From Ephydatia muelleri (Eukaryota; Porifera; Demospongiae; Spongillida; Spongillidae): 64,000 bases of DNA. Below the pieces are notes generated by a model. That model had not been told where the DNA came from. It did not search any database and saw nothing but the letters and a program-made list of their open reading frames with translations. Where the stretch lies: contig JABACO010000118.1 of assembly GCA_013339895.1 (NCBI GenBank), forward strand, positions 34,443 through 98,442. The letters run 5' to 3'. The position numbers were made by a program, and so were the translations under genes. The first letter of the stretch is position 1. The number at the start of each line of letters is the position of its first letter. Shown piece by piece: positions 43,540 to 56,938 of the stretch.

Positions 43540-45149
43540 AGCCATTATGGGTCGGGTATTAGTATAGGTCACCTCAAGTTAGAGCGTATTAGGTCATTGT
43601 CATACATCTAGACTTATGCCCTTTCGTGTATTCTGTATTATTATTACTGTATTGAGGAAGTATTTTGATCTTATTTTCAGATTCCTGTGGAGAGGTGTGT
43701 TTGGTTAAAGTCAGCTTCTGAACATCACCATTTCACTGCTTGGGCATAAGGAATAAGGTGTCTGCATGAGTCCTCCGGCTGTTGCTAATGGTTGGGGGGG
43801 GGGGGGGGGGGTGTATAGTCCCATTTGCCAGGAATGATATATCCGCTGGCTACTACAATCCGAAGCGATTTCTGCCTGAGGTAACCTTGTTCTGAAGTTG
43901 CCATGGGTACCACAGTGGGGCCTTTTGATCACAGGACATTGTGTCGTCAGCTGACATCGAGCAAGTAAGTGTCCACTGTTCTGGCTACTCACCCCTGTAG
44001 TTGACAATGATAACCATTTGTTTGCTATTTACCTAAACAGGTCTTGAGGTGTGTATGAGGAAGAACTGGTTACTTTACTTGCCTGCACTCCTTTGGACCT
44101 TCACCATAGCTTCCCTGGGCACTGCCTAACTTCCCTCCAAGCTGACGAAGCCAAGGCCATTGCAGCTTGGCTACCCTCTAGAAGCCACAGCTCTGGGCCC
44201 AAAGCCCTTCTGTGTGGGATGATGTCAATGTTCGTTATGTAACTTCTTGAATGGTGTGTTTATAATGAATATGAATCCTTATCAGAACGACTGGTTATTT
44301 TACAACGGACGACCCCTGGACGTCTTGGTGGGCGTGGGCGTGGAAAGTCCATTATACTATTTTAGTTGGGGTACGCAGCGAAGGTCGGGACACGCTTTTG
44401 TATGCCTAGTGTACAGGCTGAAGTTTTATTTATAGCTGAGTCCCGGATCGATACGCAAAGTAGGGCTACGCCTTTATTTGCCTAACAGTAACAGTAAATA
44501 GCCTAATACGCATGGCTTAGAATTTATTGTGTATTCATTATCCCAATATCCGCAGACGAAATAGGCCTGGCTAAAACTTTGAATTTATTGCCCTCCTAGT
44601 TTTCAAAACAAGTTCGGTTTGATCTAAATAGCCGACATCCCTACGTTCGGAGTTCGATTCTGGTTATAAATTAATTTATTTATTATTGTGGCTCACAAAT
44701 TCAGTAAAAATGGCGTCTTGGTAGGATTTTTTTGTAAAAATTTGTACTACGTTTGGGAGAGCCGTTATTTATGTGAATCATGCGTCATAGTGGAATTTGA
44801 TGGATGTATAATGTATTTTAGAGATAAATGAGCTGTTTAAGAATGAATTGTAGTACTTGGACTCTTAATTACTCAGAAACTATGGGTAGTAGAAGGTTTT
44901 TACGCAATTCCTACTAGTCCGTTTCGAAATGAATGCGTCACGTAAGAGAAGATGTTATAGAATATTCATATTCCATATATGGTGATTTTTAAGCGTTGCG
45001 TGTAATTGCTGTACAATATTCAAGGTAAAAGAGTAGAAAATTCACAATATTATTACCCTTCATCCTATCACTTTCAAAATGATAAGGTAATCTAAGACAC
45101 TCACAATGTTCAAGTTGATGTGATTTTCAATCACAATCAGAATGGGTAG

Positions 45150-45440
45150 ACTGCACTGTTAAGCTGTGTGCATGCCTGCCATGTCAAATGGAAGCTTTGT
45201 ACATCTCTGCCACAACCTTTGAGCATGCCTGCCGTGTTGTAAATGAGCTTTGAACATGCTTGCCGTGTCATACACAAGCTATGTACATGCCTGCCTTGAC
45301 ATAAACAAGCTTTGTACGTCATACACAAACTTTGAACATGCCTGCCATTTGATACACTAGCAGTGTTTAGTAGATGCCTTCCGTATCACGTAGAAGCTGT
45401 CTACATTTTTTAGATGCCAGCTGTGCTACCTAGAAGCTTA
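45150..45440. repeat. Degenerate minisatellite, about 33-bp unit
   Basis: Repeats of AAGCTTTGAACATGCCTGCC with spacer variants (TGTCATACACAAGC). A similar CTGCCGTGCCATGTACAAGC unit recurs at about 52800-53215. Confidence 0.75.
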
Positions 45441-45959
45441 GCACACTCCTATAAGATGAAAGTGCCCATACCGATTGATATACACATAACTATCAGGTTT
45501 ATTTCACATTCTCAAATACATAAACACCACTTAACTCCTGCATATATTTATAATAATACAAGGGGTCTGTAGACAACGAGTTCAACATGTGGTTCTTGCA
45601 ATTGTAGAACATAACCTGGATGAAAGAATAGGTGTAAACAAGTGCCAATTGTGATTCCCATTGCTCAAACCAGCAAACTTCTCAAGGTCTGTACCCCCTT
45701 TAACAGTCTCGCACCAACCGTTTCACTCGATTGCTGTGTACAAATAAAACACTACACAAGCAAGCCAAGTACTGGCTAGTACACGCGCCATTTTGTATGC
45801 TTCACACACTCGATGGCTTTATAGTCACCAGTAACATTCACACACGCCAATTGCCCTTTAGCAAACCCAAGCTTTAAATACCTGTTACGAGCATACACCC
45901 CTTGCACCACCTAGAAGTGTTACACAACTTGGCACGCCTGACTACTATTTATAAATGGC

Positions 45960-46290
45960 ATACGTACATACAGAGGCTTTGCTCACCGTATGGGAGGGAG
46001 ACCCCATGTTGTGCCGTAGCGTATGCTTGGGGAAGGCTTGCCCGCTATGGGAGACCCTTTATGTACTATAGCGTACGCTTAGAAAGGCTTGCCTCCTATG
46101 GGAAAACCCTTTTCGTGCCATAGCGTATGTTTGGGCTATAGCGTACGCTTTAGAGGCTTGCTTGCTATGGGGCACTTGTGCAAACTTACAATGCCACAGG
46201 ACAAGCTTACACTGTCACGCCGACACTTACACACAAAAACTTACAAGCCGACACTTACACAAAAAACGTCAATGCCATAGGACAACCTTA
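45960..46290. repeat. Degenerate tandem repeat, GCTTGCCnnCTATGGG unit
   Basis: Four to five units of roughly 50-60 bp containing GCTTGCCCGCTATGGGAGA and TATAGCGTACGCTTA variants. Confidence 0.65.
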
Positions 46291-46642
46291 CACTGCTGTG
46301 TGTTCGTATTAGCTCGTCACATCCCCTGGACTTTAGCGCCAAGTTTAAACTTCCAGCTGCCGTGCCAGTTGTACACTAACACACGACTGCCTTTAGTAAC
46401 GTGTAAGCCTGCTAGTATAAATACACAAGTCAGCAAGCTTAAACACACCGTGCTATTAAAGCCTTATCGTGCCACGCATAATAGGCTTAGCTTGGAAATG
46501 CCTTTATACTAAGGCACGCTTAAAAAAAAAGCTAACCAAACCACGGCGCCCTTGTACACCCAAGGAAACCATTTTATTGCCTTGCCGCCTCGTATAACAC
46601 TTATAGCTACCATTACCATGCTTAGAAGCTTAGAGACAAGCT

Positions 46643-48162
46643 AGCACAACCTTACGAAGATAGTATCAATTACCAATGAATGTATGATCCGGGCACGAGT
46701 TAAACTCTTTGTTTACATGGCTATTAGGGTGACCGCTTGCTGCTCTTAGGCTGGACTCCATCACTACCATGTGTATGGCGCGCATACATGTACGTGTAGC
46801 TACTTACTACAGAGCTTCAAACAGTGGTAGCAGGCAAGAGCCTCACTATAGCTACGCACAGTCACTCTTCGCTATATCTACACAAACGCCTTTTATCTGC
46901 GTGGTGGTGCGTGCATGCGTTAGCGTATACGTGCACTCTTACCTAGCTATACCGAGCTTACAAACTCACAAAAGTACAAACTAATAGGCGAAGCCCACGG
47001 TCAATATTGGCTATTGTTAGGCTTCTGTTTATTTGTGGACCACAGCATTATATCTCACGAGGGCCTACTTTAGAACGTCGGGGTAGTGTGCATAGTAAGT
47101 TAGCGTAGGCTCAAAGTGCCACCTGCATTAGTACATACGAGACAGACCCTTTATGCTATCCAGCGCGTAGCGTTTAGTCTTTACACATACACGCACGCAT
47201 CACACAGATAAGCACAGTGCCTTGCTCACCTGTTTACAACCTTCTCGACGCAACACAAAGTTACACAAAACACCCTATCCACTCGTCACAAACATTTGAA
47301 TTGAAATGATTTGTTATTAATAATTCTAAATAGCACTCAATTAGTGACATTGGCAGAACTCGGCTCGATCGACAATTTAGAAGTTAGCGCCAGGTTCTAT
47401 GGGCCTGTTAGCGCACGCAGTAGTCTTGCCATCTGTGTACACGTTTCTCCGTGGCACGTACTATCTTCGTACAAGTCGCCGTGCACGACGTTAGTGCGAT
47501 GGCGTAAACTGTAAGTCATCGTGTATGTAAATATGGTGTACGTGACACTGTCGTATTACTATAAGCTCAAACTCATAGGCCTACGAGTACAGTACCACCT
47601 AAAAGCTTCCCACACGCTGTGATGTCAAGTTTGTCACTTACCTAGCCAATCTCTTTTGTGCTTAGTTACCAAGCGTGTTCCCAGACCCATCTGTTTAAAT
47701 GGCGTACGTCTTACCATTCTGTAGTCTGGCTTAATCTGGAGGAATTTTAATTTAAATATTTTTATTTCATTTTATTTAACATATAAATTAATTAATACAT
47801 ACATGATAATAAAACTCTTTAAACAGACTAAACTAATGTTTCAGACATAGTCTACTCAAATGATTGGGGCAGACTTGTCATCAAAATAGCTCTTGCTATG
47901 CTACGAGTTAACACCAGACTAAGTCTGCCAAAGACCTCAGTAATATTGAAATATATAATTATCATTAGAATACAAGATACAAGAGAATACACGAATGGGA
48001 TAAATGTATGTACAGTATTATTAGTATTATTGAACCAAAAAATGTAATAATTTATATTAAATAAATAATAATAATAATCATAATGGGTATTTTATAATAA
48101 TAAATATATAACAGGAATACTTACATATATGGCTAACAAAAACACGACCTAACATATACTTA
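46643..48162. repeat. 1.5-kb direct repeat, copy 1
   Basis: About 98-99% identical to 56939-58471. Contains no supported gene; a 71-codon frame is shared by both copies only because the DNA is the same. At its right end the LINE tail begins (48163), whereas copy 2 continues as CTTAGGGTTAGGG. Diverged partial copies lie at about 53855-54380 and 56740-56930 (shared GGGCACGAGT and CATCCAGCGCGTA blocks). Confidence 0.95.
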
Positions 48163-48173
48163 TCCTAACGCAC

Positions 48174-49312
48174 TCACTCACTCATACAATACAACAATTT
48201 TTGTACTAAAAACTCTTCCTCTTCACTGTCCATCTTAATTGTTCCCAACACAGAAGCTGCATTGCCACGTTGGACGGCAACTGAGAGTCTCTGAGTGAGG
48301 TATGCAAAGGAGTTTGCTTCTCCAGACACCTGCCTCAATCGATGCCCCAACTCTTTCAGGAACTCTGTTGTCTTTGGTCCAATAACTCCACTTGTCTCTA
48401 TTGCCACTGGAGTGAAAAAGTAGCATGAGTCCAAGGTGTTTATACTTGTGCATCTTCCTATCTTCTGCCTGTTGAGCAACTGCTCCAACTTGGTGTGCAG
48501 CAATTGTGGATTAAGAAGGTGCAAGAGTATCCGTACACGTTGCATCCCACACCAGAAGTTGCCCACACTTCCAAGGGAGAATTGAAACACCATCTGAACG
48601 ATACAGACCCAAAGGCTCCAAACGTGATGGAACATGTGCTGAAACCAAAGCGTCCTGCAAAGCAGGATGGCGTCCTGCACTCTTTCTGCAGCTTAAGCCA
48701 TGCGTGGCAAACTGAGGCAGGTATGGCTTTGACACAAACCCATAGATATTCTCAAAGTAGCATTATCCATGCGTAGTCCCAGTGATGTAACCGGCAGGGC
48801 ATTTAATCATGCACCAGACTCCTTACAGGATGCTGCAAGGAAACGAGCCCTGTGCATTGGATTAGATGAGTCTGAAAATTATGTATCTGCAATAGAAGAT
48901 CCCATGTTTTCTGATGATGGGCAGCAGCATCAGTGGGGGGTTGTTCTTGACACCCTTGGGACCATGCAGCAAGAGCCTCATCCACATAGCTGAGCTGGGG
49001 CGGTTGCATATTTGCTGGCAGATTTGCTGGCAGAATTAGGTGAGCAAGTCCGGAGGAGGCAGCAGCTGAAGCCAAGAAGGCAGAAGGTGCCAGCTGCACA
49101 GCGCTCCGAATTCCAAGCCCACCACGACGCACAGGCAAAGTGGATTGTGTCCAAGAGTGGTCATTTTCAGCCAGTTGGATATTAAAAGAGCTACAGACTG
49201 TTGCTCTGAGTTCATCATCAGAGATCTGTAAACTGGATGAGAGAAAGCAAGGTGACGTTCTAAGCAGGTACAAAAGTTTAGGTATGGCACCTAGTTTATA
49301 TTTATACACCAA
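48174..49312 (-). pseudogene. LINE-type retrotransposon ORF, 3' part
   Basis: Three minus-strand frames in sequence. First: LPVRRGGLGIRSAVQLAPSA and YVDEALAAWSQG (post-RT thumb/linker type). Then: [20 protein letters not shown] and [19 protein letters not shown]. Finally: FFTPVAIETSGVIGPKTTEF and QRLSVAVQRGNAASVLGTI, ending at 48174. These blocks are the usual order at the C-terminus of a LINE ORF common in invertebrates. The reverse-transcriptase core is absent (5' truncation), and at least two frameshifts separate the blocks. The element's 3' end coincides with the end of the 1.5-kb repeat. Confidence 0.8.
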
Positions 49313-50424
49313 CTATTTTAATACAAGTCATATAATACAGATCTATAAGCTAGAGCTCTACACAGTTATACTATATATAAACAACAAACCACTAGGTTGG
49401 AGAAGTCGACTAACAGCCAGTTGCCAACGAACGGGACAACATGTAAGGCTCTGACATTTGCTCTGGTTTATAATAGTGGCCTAGCTGGGACTTGCAACAA
49501 ACTAACCATAATTGCAAGATGTGCAGCAAGTCGAGAAAAGTTGATCTGTGCTAAACCTCGACTGCTTACTATTATTTTTATTTATTTATGCATACATACA
49601 TACATGTACATACACCACACTAGAGGAACATTGGAAGGTTTTAGTCAATAATGCTATCCCTTGGTCTCGAGGTGCCGTTCGGATTCTCGTCAAGGATTGC
49701 GTAACATCAAGCGACAGAAGGTGTGTGTTTGTAATATTGACTGCATATGGATTGATGTACATAGCTGTTTCATATTTTTCCCTCACAAACATGCAGGTTA
49801 GTACATCAAGCAGGACGAAATATACACAATCTTCTCACATCTGCTTCAGTCTATTGGACAATGATGCAGCTTACATTTTGGAGATAACAAGAGATTTTTG
49901 GATTTTGGAGATATGTTTGGACTTTAAGTGTAGTAAATAAATAATGTTTAGGATTGATCAATTGCATTTATTATTATTAAAAACATGGATACAATCTTAT
50001 ACATAGCCTATAGTTGATTCAAAATACATCTGGTGAGGATGGCAGTGGCATTGGAGGTTGAGTCTGCCATACATGTCTAAATACAGCCGACTTGGGCCTG
50101 CATATAAGGTGTTATAATTTATATGAAATGTTACTATAAAAATAAACAGAACAAGGTTAAGAGTCTATTGTGGTCTTCAGGTCAAGTGTAATGGGCCAAA
50201 ATAATAATTGATCTTCGCAGCAACGAGAATCATCTGAACCACAAACTTATTGGCCTGCATGATTCCATTTTGTGAGATTAAAAATTTGATTCCCAAAAAT
50301 GAAATGATTATTTTATTTAGTTTTGTAACTTAGGCGGCACATGAATTGATTTAAAATGTGAACTTCAACTGTCATGTCTGTGTGCAAAGAGTGGGTTTGA
50401 GGCTCCCACGTTTCAACCACACAC

Positions 50425-50739
50425 GTGCACGAACACGAATTTTCCTGTGGATGCGTGAAAGTCACCTTGAAAAGGGTGAATGGTCTGTTCAAATGCATAT
50501 GTGGAAGCACAACAAACAGTGATCGCTCACTCTGGCGTGCTACTTTCCTGACACCAGTTCTGTGCCGCAATCGAGCGGAACTTCCAACATGCAGTGCTGT
50601 AGTAGGGATAGTAGTAGATAGGGACGAGGATGCTGCTTTGCATGCCGTAACACCGATCAACTTGTTGTACCGTGCAGTTTACAGCTTGCTTGTGTGCAAA
50701 CAGTGCAACTGTGTGCTAGGAAGAGGTTTTGAATTGTAA
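50425..50739 (+). other. ORF with Cys motifs, unrecognised
   Basis: 104 codons (SLWRATFLTPVLCRNRAELP, then NLLYRAVYSLLVCKQCNCVL). The CKQCNCVL block, and a following out-of-frame GYKCNK..LLRHIKDHG at about 50830-50900, resemble a C2H2-type pair with frame damage. Possibly a decayed zinc-finger gene. Confidence 0.2.
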
Positions 50740-50939
50740 AAATATCCGTGCTTTGGGCAAGAAAGTCCATACTGGAAACACAGCAGCAACCTTTGCTTCC
50801 CGTACTTGACTTTATTGCAGTGCATGCATGATGGTTACAAGTGTAACAAGTAAAAGCTTCTGAGGCACATAAAGGACCACGGAAATGAGGTACACAAAGA
50901 CGGAAGAGCAGTACCTTGCAAGGTACAAACCATCACCAA

Positions 50940-52120
50940 TACATGCATGCTATAACAGACGGTACTTAGGTGTAGTCTCGGGTCTGGTTCCAGGTCGCAG
51001 CCTAGATGAGGCTGACATTTCTTCCATTAGTACCATTAATCGAGCTGGTAATCGTCGTTAAGGAGACCCCCATTTACCGTGCGTCACTTATACTGGCCGC
51101 CAGGAGAATGCTAGCAGCTTTGCGTTATGGAGGGAAGGGTCAGTAAAGCTGTTTCGGTGTTGGTATCGACTATTTCCATGTATACGCGACGTCGTTCTCT
51201 TGGGACTTCCATAACAATCTGGCAGAGCAGGGCGAGATGGTAAACCTGCATGCACGTGCACTATTGATGTACGATTTGAATCGAGAACAGATAACGGAGG
51301 TAAGCACCAAGTCTTCCTTCCAGGCCATGATCAGAGCAGTCTTAGCCATGCAGTCTTCGGTTTGGGTGCGGCGAGTACTTACTCGTTATTTCGATACTTA
51401 CATGCATGGATTGCCAACTGTGCTTTAACTGTGCTGCCAGAAGCTTTCAGGAAACCGCTGTGGGTTCTTCTAGCGCTGATGAAGTATTTGTAGAGCCGGC
51501 GCGGTATACGAAGTAAGAAAGAAAGCAGCCTGACCAAATGGGCATATGCATTGAAGAGGCTTAAACCAAAAATCCTGCACGATCTCAGAGGGAGGCAGAC
51601 TGCTGGATGGGTACACCAATCTTAACCTTTAAAGGCTGTAAAGGAGCCAAAAATAAAATAAATAACTGACTCTACCAAAATATATTATAAGGTTTAAATA
51701 CCGGACGAGCGATATCCGTGCAGATAGGTACAAAGCAAGAAAGAAAGTAGCGATGGAGCTACTCCAGACCCATAAATTAATGGCTGCTTAGCCTAGATAA
51801 CAAATTAAGCTTCGTCGTCCGAGGAGTTGCCGTTAGATGAAATATAGAAATGAATCTGCTTGATTCTCAGGCTGTTTATAGAGCATTTGATTAATCTGTG
51901 CATACACATCGTCGGCAAATGCAGGAATCTGTATACCGTTATTGTTGATGATCTCAGCTCCCAATTTTATTTACAGAGCTATATCATTACTATGGTAGTC
52001 GGACAACGCGGATGGTGTGTATAACACAGGATTGGGAGCAACCTATTATTGACTGGCTCAGTCATATGTAGGATTAAGACGATAAATTCGTGCAGCTGCA
52101 TAGAACTAGAATGGCTATTT
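50940..52120. other. Unassigned DNA
   Basis: Only short open frames with no recognised motif (for example 51237-51428). No tandem arrays. Confidence 0.35.
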
Positions 52121-52126
52121 TAAAAT

Positions 52127-52460
52127 TTATTCAGAGCTTTGAATCCGTTTGGGTGGTGCTGTTGCATGACTCTGCCCTCGGATACTGCCCGACGACAGGA
52201 ATCCACCGTCCGTTAAGATGGCGGTATAATTCCTTGGTCTGGGGACCTATGTCGTATGAATAAATCATTTATTCAGAGCTGTGCTTCCGCCTTTGGATAC
52301 TGTTCGGCGACAGGACATTTGAAAAGTCCATCCTTTAAGATGGCGGTATTATTCCTCGGTCTGGGGACCTATGTCGTATGAATAAAGTATTTAAAATTTA
52401 ATTCAGAGCTCTACATCCATTTGGGTGGTGCTTTCGCATGACTCCACCCTAATACGGGAG
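52127..52460. repeat. Tandem repeat, about 135-bp unit, 2.5 copies
   Basis: Units start at ATTCAGAGCT (about 52127, 52268, 52402) and share AAGATGGCGGTATTATTCC and GGTCTGGGGACCTATGTCGT blocks with about 85% identity by eye. Confidence 0.85.
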
Positions 52461-52804
52461 TGTTGGAGCCAACTGTGTGGCTCCAATTGAACGCCCATTC
52501 AGTGGTCGCTTGTGGTTGCTCATTGAATATCATTGCATCTCATTATTGGTCGCTCGTTGGAATCATTCTCGCTCCGTCCCATAGACATCATGAGCAACCA
52601 CCTCGTCCTCAGGTGTGCTGCCCTAGTTAAATTTATCTTTCATGCCTTTAGAAACTTATGGCTGGCTGTCGTAAATACTTGTAAAGAGCGAGGAGAAGCG
52701 TCTACAGACTGCCAATGCATCGACAGGTCTAGACCGAACTTTGTACTCGTCTATTGAAAGCTCGTCTTCACTTCCGTCGAAGGTGCGTCCCTAATCACTA
52801 TTTT

Positions 52805-53249
52805 GTACAACGTGTCTGCCGTGCCATGTACAAGCGTCGAACACATCTGCCGTACCATGTACCAAGTTAGTACACGTCTGCCGTGCTATGTGCAATCTTC
52901 AAACGCGTTTGCCGCGTCGGTTCTACACAAATGGCCGATATGGCCTTGTCACCTCGTCTTATATATCTATAAACCAAGCCTCCCACACGACTGGCGATCG
53001 ATCTGCAAGCTTAGTTCACCTACACTGCCATTTTCAATCATCGTACACGTCTGCCGCGCGATTCAAACACACTACAGTACTTACACCCTCCCCCACACCC
53101 ACGCTCACGTGGGTTTGTCACTGATACAAGCTTTGTCTATTAACCAAGCCCCACACACGACTGGCGTGCCATGTAAAAGCTTACTCCATATCTGCCGTGC
53201 CATTCAACACGTATGCAGCGCGAGTAAAATGCACCACACACACACACAC

Positions 53250-53289
<40 letters not shown>

Positions 53290-53290
53290 G
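52805..53290. repeat. Degenerate minisatellite plus (CA)n
   Basis: Repeats of CTGCCGTGCCATGTACAAGC and ACACGACTGGCG variants, ending in a (CA)n at about 53235-53287. Related to 45150-45440. Confidence 0.75.
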
Positions 53291-53399
53291 CCTTGTCACA
53301 TAGCTTTGTTGATACACCAACAGGCCTGGGGCAGACTAAATTTCTTTACTGCTACTAAAATAAATATAGGCCTAAATTATAATTGATTAGTTTTGTCAA

Positions 53400-53700
53400 G
53401 GCCACTAGGGCCTTCACACACATTTACATAGCCACGGGTACGCACACATAGCCATGGGGCAAGCTTACGTTGTCACGGGAGCACTTACATACCCATGGGT
53501 ATACTTACATTCGCTTACATAGCCACGGGTACGCATACATAGCCATGGGGCAAGCTTACGTGGTCACGGGTATACTTGCATTCGCTTACATAGCCACGGG
53601 TACGCTTACACTAGCCTAAATACCCGCGGGGCAAGCTTTCGTAGTCGCGTGCACACTTGCAAATGCCTTTCAAGCATACTCTAGCCTTTAGAACAGACAT
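53400..53700. repeat. Minisatellite, TTACATAGCCACGGGTACGC unit (block 1)
   Basis: Units of about 30-60 bp with ACATAGCCACGGGTACGC and GGGGCAAGCTTACGTAGTCA. The same family fills 55140-56010. Confidence 0.85.
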
Positions 53701-55139
53701 GGGTACCCTCGTTCAAATCCATACATACTACGCCGTCAGCGTTTTAGGTCACGGGCACACGTAAACAAGCTATCATTACTATGAGAGAAAAGCTTCCACC
53801 TATGCCTTGCGTTTGTTTGGCTGCCAAATGCCAATTGAATATCAATTGATTTAATTGACATACATGTATGGTCCGGGCACGACTAAAAATATTTGTTTAT
53901 CATCTTCGAGTGACTCGCGTTTTGGGCCCAGTGTTGCACTGTGCAACGAATCCTTGTGTTAGCGCCAGGTATACGATGATTATATTTGTATGGTTGCTCT
54001 GAACAGAGCAGTAATTGTTTAGCACGAATGTCATTTACGGGTGTCTATTTTACTAACATCAAGGCTTGACGTAGTGTACAATAGGTTCAAAGCGCCACTG
54101 CATTAGGAAGTGTTGTTGGAAGATTGCGTTGTGCTCTGGCGTATCGTAAGCACCATATAGGACCAATTGCTGCATCAAGCAGACCTCTAGTTACGAGGCA
54201 GACCATCCAGCGCGTACACACTGCACACGCACTCCACACAGATATAAGCTTTGCCCCTCACTCACCTTTAAAAAACCCTCACGTCACTACTATAAGCACT
54301 GCAGCCTGTACGCTACCTACCAATCTAATCCTCAAAATTTGAATTTGAAAATAGTTACTTATTAATAATTCCTTTTAATGCGATTGGCCTTGGTAGAAGA
54401 GCTGAGCTGAGGTGTTGGCCTGTTTAAACAGGTACGAAGGGTGGGATATACGTGCCGCACATTTCTGAAGGTGCAACAGGGGTACGCGGGGTACAACGCG
54501 CGAGTCCCTTTATGTACAACCACTCGATACTTTGAAATTTGCCATAGCCTTGCCTTACACCTTTCAACCTTTAGAAATGTGTGGCAAAGGAGCGAGGACA
54601 GACTGCCCTAATACTCTTAGCTGAATGCGCGACATGTCGTGCAATTGTTCTCGGTACTCGTAATTGAATTTGGTACCCGTGAATGTCATTTGGTACCCGT
54701 GAATATCGTTCCGATGCACGATATGTCGCGCAGTTCCAGATTTCTCCGTAAAATTGTTTGTGCACGAGGACCAGGTAAAGTCGGGGGACCCTATTAGATT
54801 TACAAGAGACCTTTAATGTACGGGTGTTACGTTACTTAGAAGCTTGTATTTCTTTGGCATTGGTAGGAGACTCTACTACTGGAAACCTGGCAACCATGAA
54901 AAAAAGAGGCCTATGCTCAAGGTAAGCTATCCTTCCAAACGCTGGTGGTATCGTTACGTGTGCATGTGCGAGCGCTTTAACTGTTTTGACACTAGCGCTT
55001 TATTCTTTTGCTGCAGCTCGTCTGTCTGAACACCAGACTCTGAAACTCTTCTGGAAGACGTGCCTAACTCTAATGGGCTCTAACTGCTGTTGTTAAGGTA
55101 CTGCTGTGTGTGCGGGCGAGCGTACTAGCGGCATTTAAC

Positions 55140-56400
55140 ACAAACGTCCTACTTGTAATGACTTACATAGCCACGGGTACGCTTACGCAAGCCTACATAG
55201 CCTTGGGGCAAGCTTACGTAGTCACGGGAGCACTTACACTCACCTACATACCCGTGGGACACTTACACAAGCCTACAATGCATAGCACAAACTTGCGTAG
55301 TTTGCATACATTTACATAGCCACGTTATACGCTTACACAAGCCTACGTAGCCACGATGCAAGCTTATACGTTGGCACGGTAGCACTTGCATTCACATGCA
55401 TACCCATAAATACCCAAGGGGACACTTACACAAGCCTACATGTCACAGCACAAGCTTACGCATTCACTTACATAGCCACAGGTACGCTTACACAACCCGT
55501 GGGGCAAGCTACGTAGTCATGGGTCCAAGTACATACCCACGGGGACACTTACCCAAGCCTACAATGCCATAGCCGAAGCTGACGTATAGTTTTCATACAC
55601 TTACATAGCCACGGGGCACCTTTCACAAGCTTACGTAGTCACGGGCACAGTTGCAAATCACTTACATATACATGTAGTCACGGGAACATCTACAATGCCA
55701 GTGTACAAGCTTATACGTACTCTCGTAATCTCTTACATAGCAAGGGAACCACTTACACAAGCCTACAATGCCATGGGGCAAGCTTACGTAGTCGCGGGCC
55801 CACTTGCAAATGCCTTTTAAAAATACGGGGGCACCTATCACAAGCTTACATAGCCACGGGGACATCTACAATGCCTTTGTACAAGCTTATACGTACTGTT
55901 GGACCACTTACACAAGCCTACAATGCCATGGGGGCAAGCTTACGTAGTCGCGGGCGCACTTGCAAATGCCTTTTAAAAATACCATAGGCATGGGGGTGTC
56001 AGAAAAGCTTATGTGCCCTCACTTATTAAAGCCTTGTCGTGCCATGCATGGATAACAGTTTTGTACCGTAGCATATCCTTAAGAAGGCTTACCCGCTGTG
56101 GGCAAGTATCAACACACATATTAAAGCCTTGTCGTGGCACAAATAACCTTTTTGTGCCATAGCGCATGCATGCATGGGAAAAGCATGGGACACTTACATC
56201 ACCTGCAAGCTTAATTAAGCACACCTATTAAACCCTTGTCGTGCCATGGATAACCTTTTTGTGCTTGCACGAGAACCTATGCATACTTACAATGCCAAGG
56301 ACAAACTTACACTATTACGGGACGCTTGCAATCCCTTCAAAAAAGCTTACACTGGCACGGGCACACTTCCATAAACCTACAATGCCACGGGGGCTATTCC
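55140..56400. repeat. Minisatellite, TTACATAGCCACGGGTACGC unit (block 2)
   Basis: At least fifteen degenerate units with alternating phrases CTTACACAAGCCTACA, GGGGCAAGCTTACGTAGTC and CACGGGTACGCTTACA; fading into AAGCCTTGTCGTGCCATG units after about 56020. No gene. Confidence 0.85.
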
Positions 56401-56938
56401 CATATTTATCTTTCATAGCCATCGGTACCATACACGTAGTAATTTTTTTCATGCGTATCCAATAGCTTTCAAGCCATGGGTACCCTTTTTCACACTTGAA
56501 TCCACTAGCTTTAGCCTTTAGAACAGCCATGGGTACCCTTGTTCACATCTACAACACACTTCCTTACCCGTCAGCGTTCAAGGTCACACATACAAGCTAT
56601 CATTTCTAGGAGAGAAGCTTAGAGTCACGGTCACACTTGTACACCTTACGAAGGCACGGTTAAACTTATGCTACCTGCATCATATGCTCAAAGTGCCACT
56701 ATTAGGTTCCTTAGTTACAGGGTAGTTACGTGGCATTTATTTGGCTGCTCAATTGCCAATTGAGTCAATAGATGTACGGGCCGGGCACGAGTAAAATGAT
56801 TTGTTGACATGATTCGTCTAATATACACGGGGATTGTTACAAGCTATTCCACAAGTGTTTGGCTACCCTGTTTGTTTGTCAGACCCCAGCATTAAATCTC
56901 ATAAGGGCCTAATTACTTCACTACATCAAGTTGGGATA

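Noticed and set aside
53235-53290. Thr/His-rich coding frames over (CA)n arrays here and elsewhere
   Set aside because: Dinucleotide repeats give open frames by composition alone.
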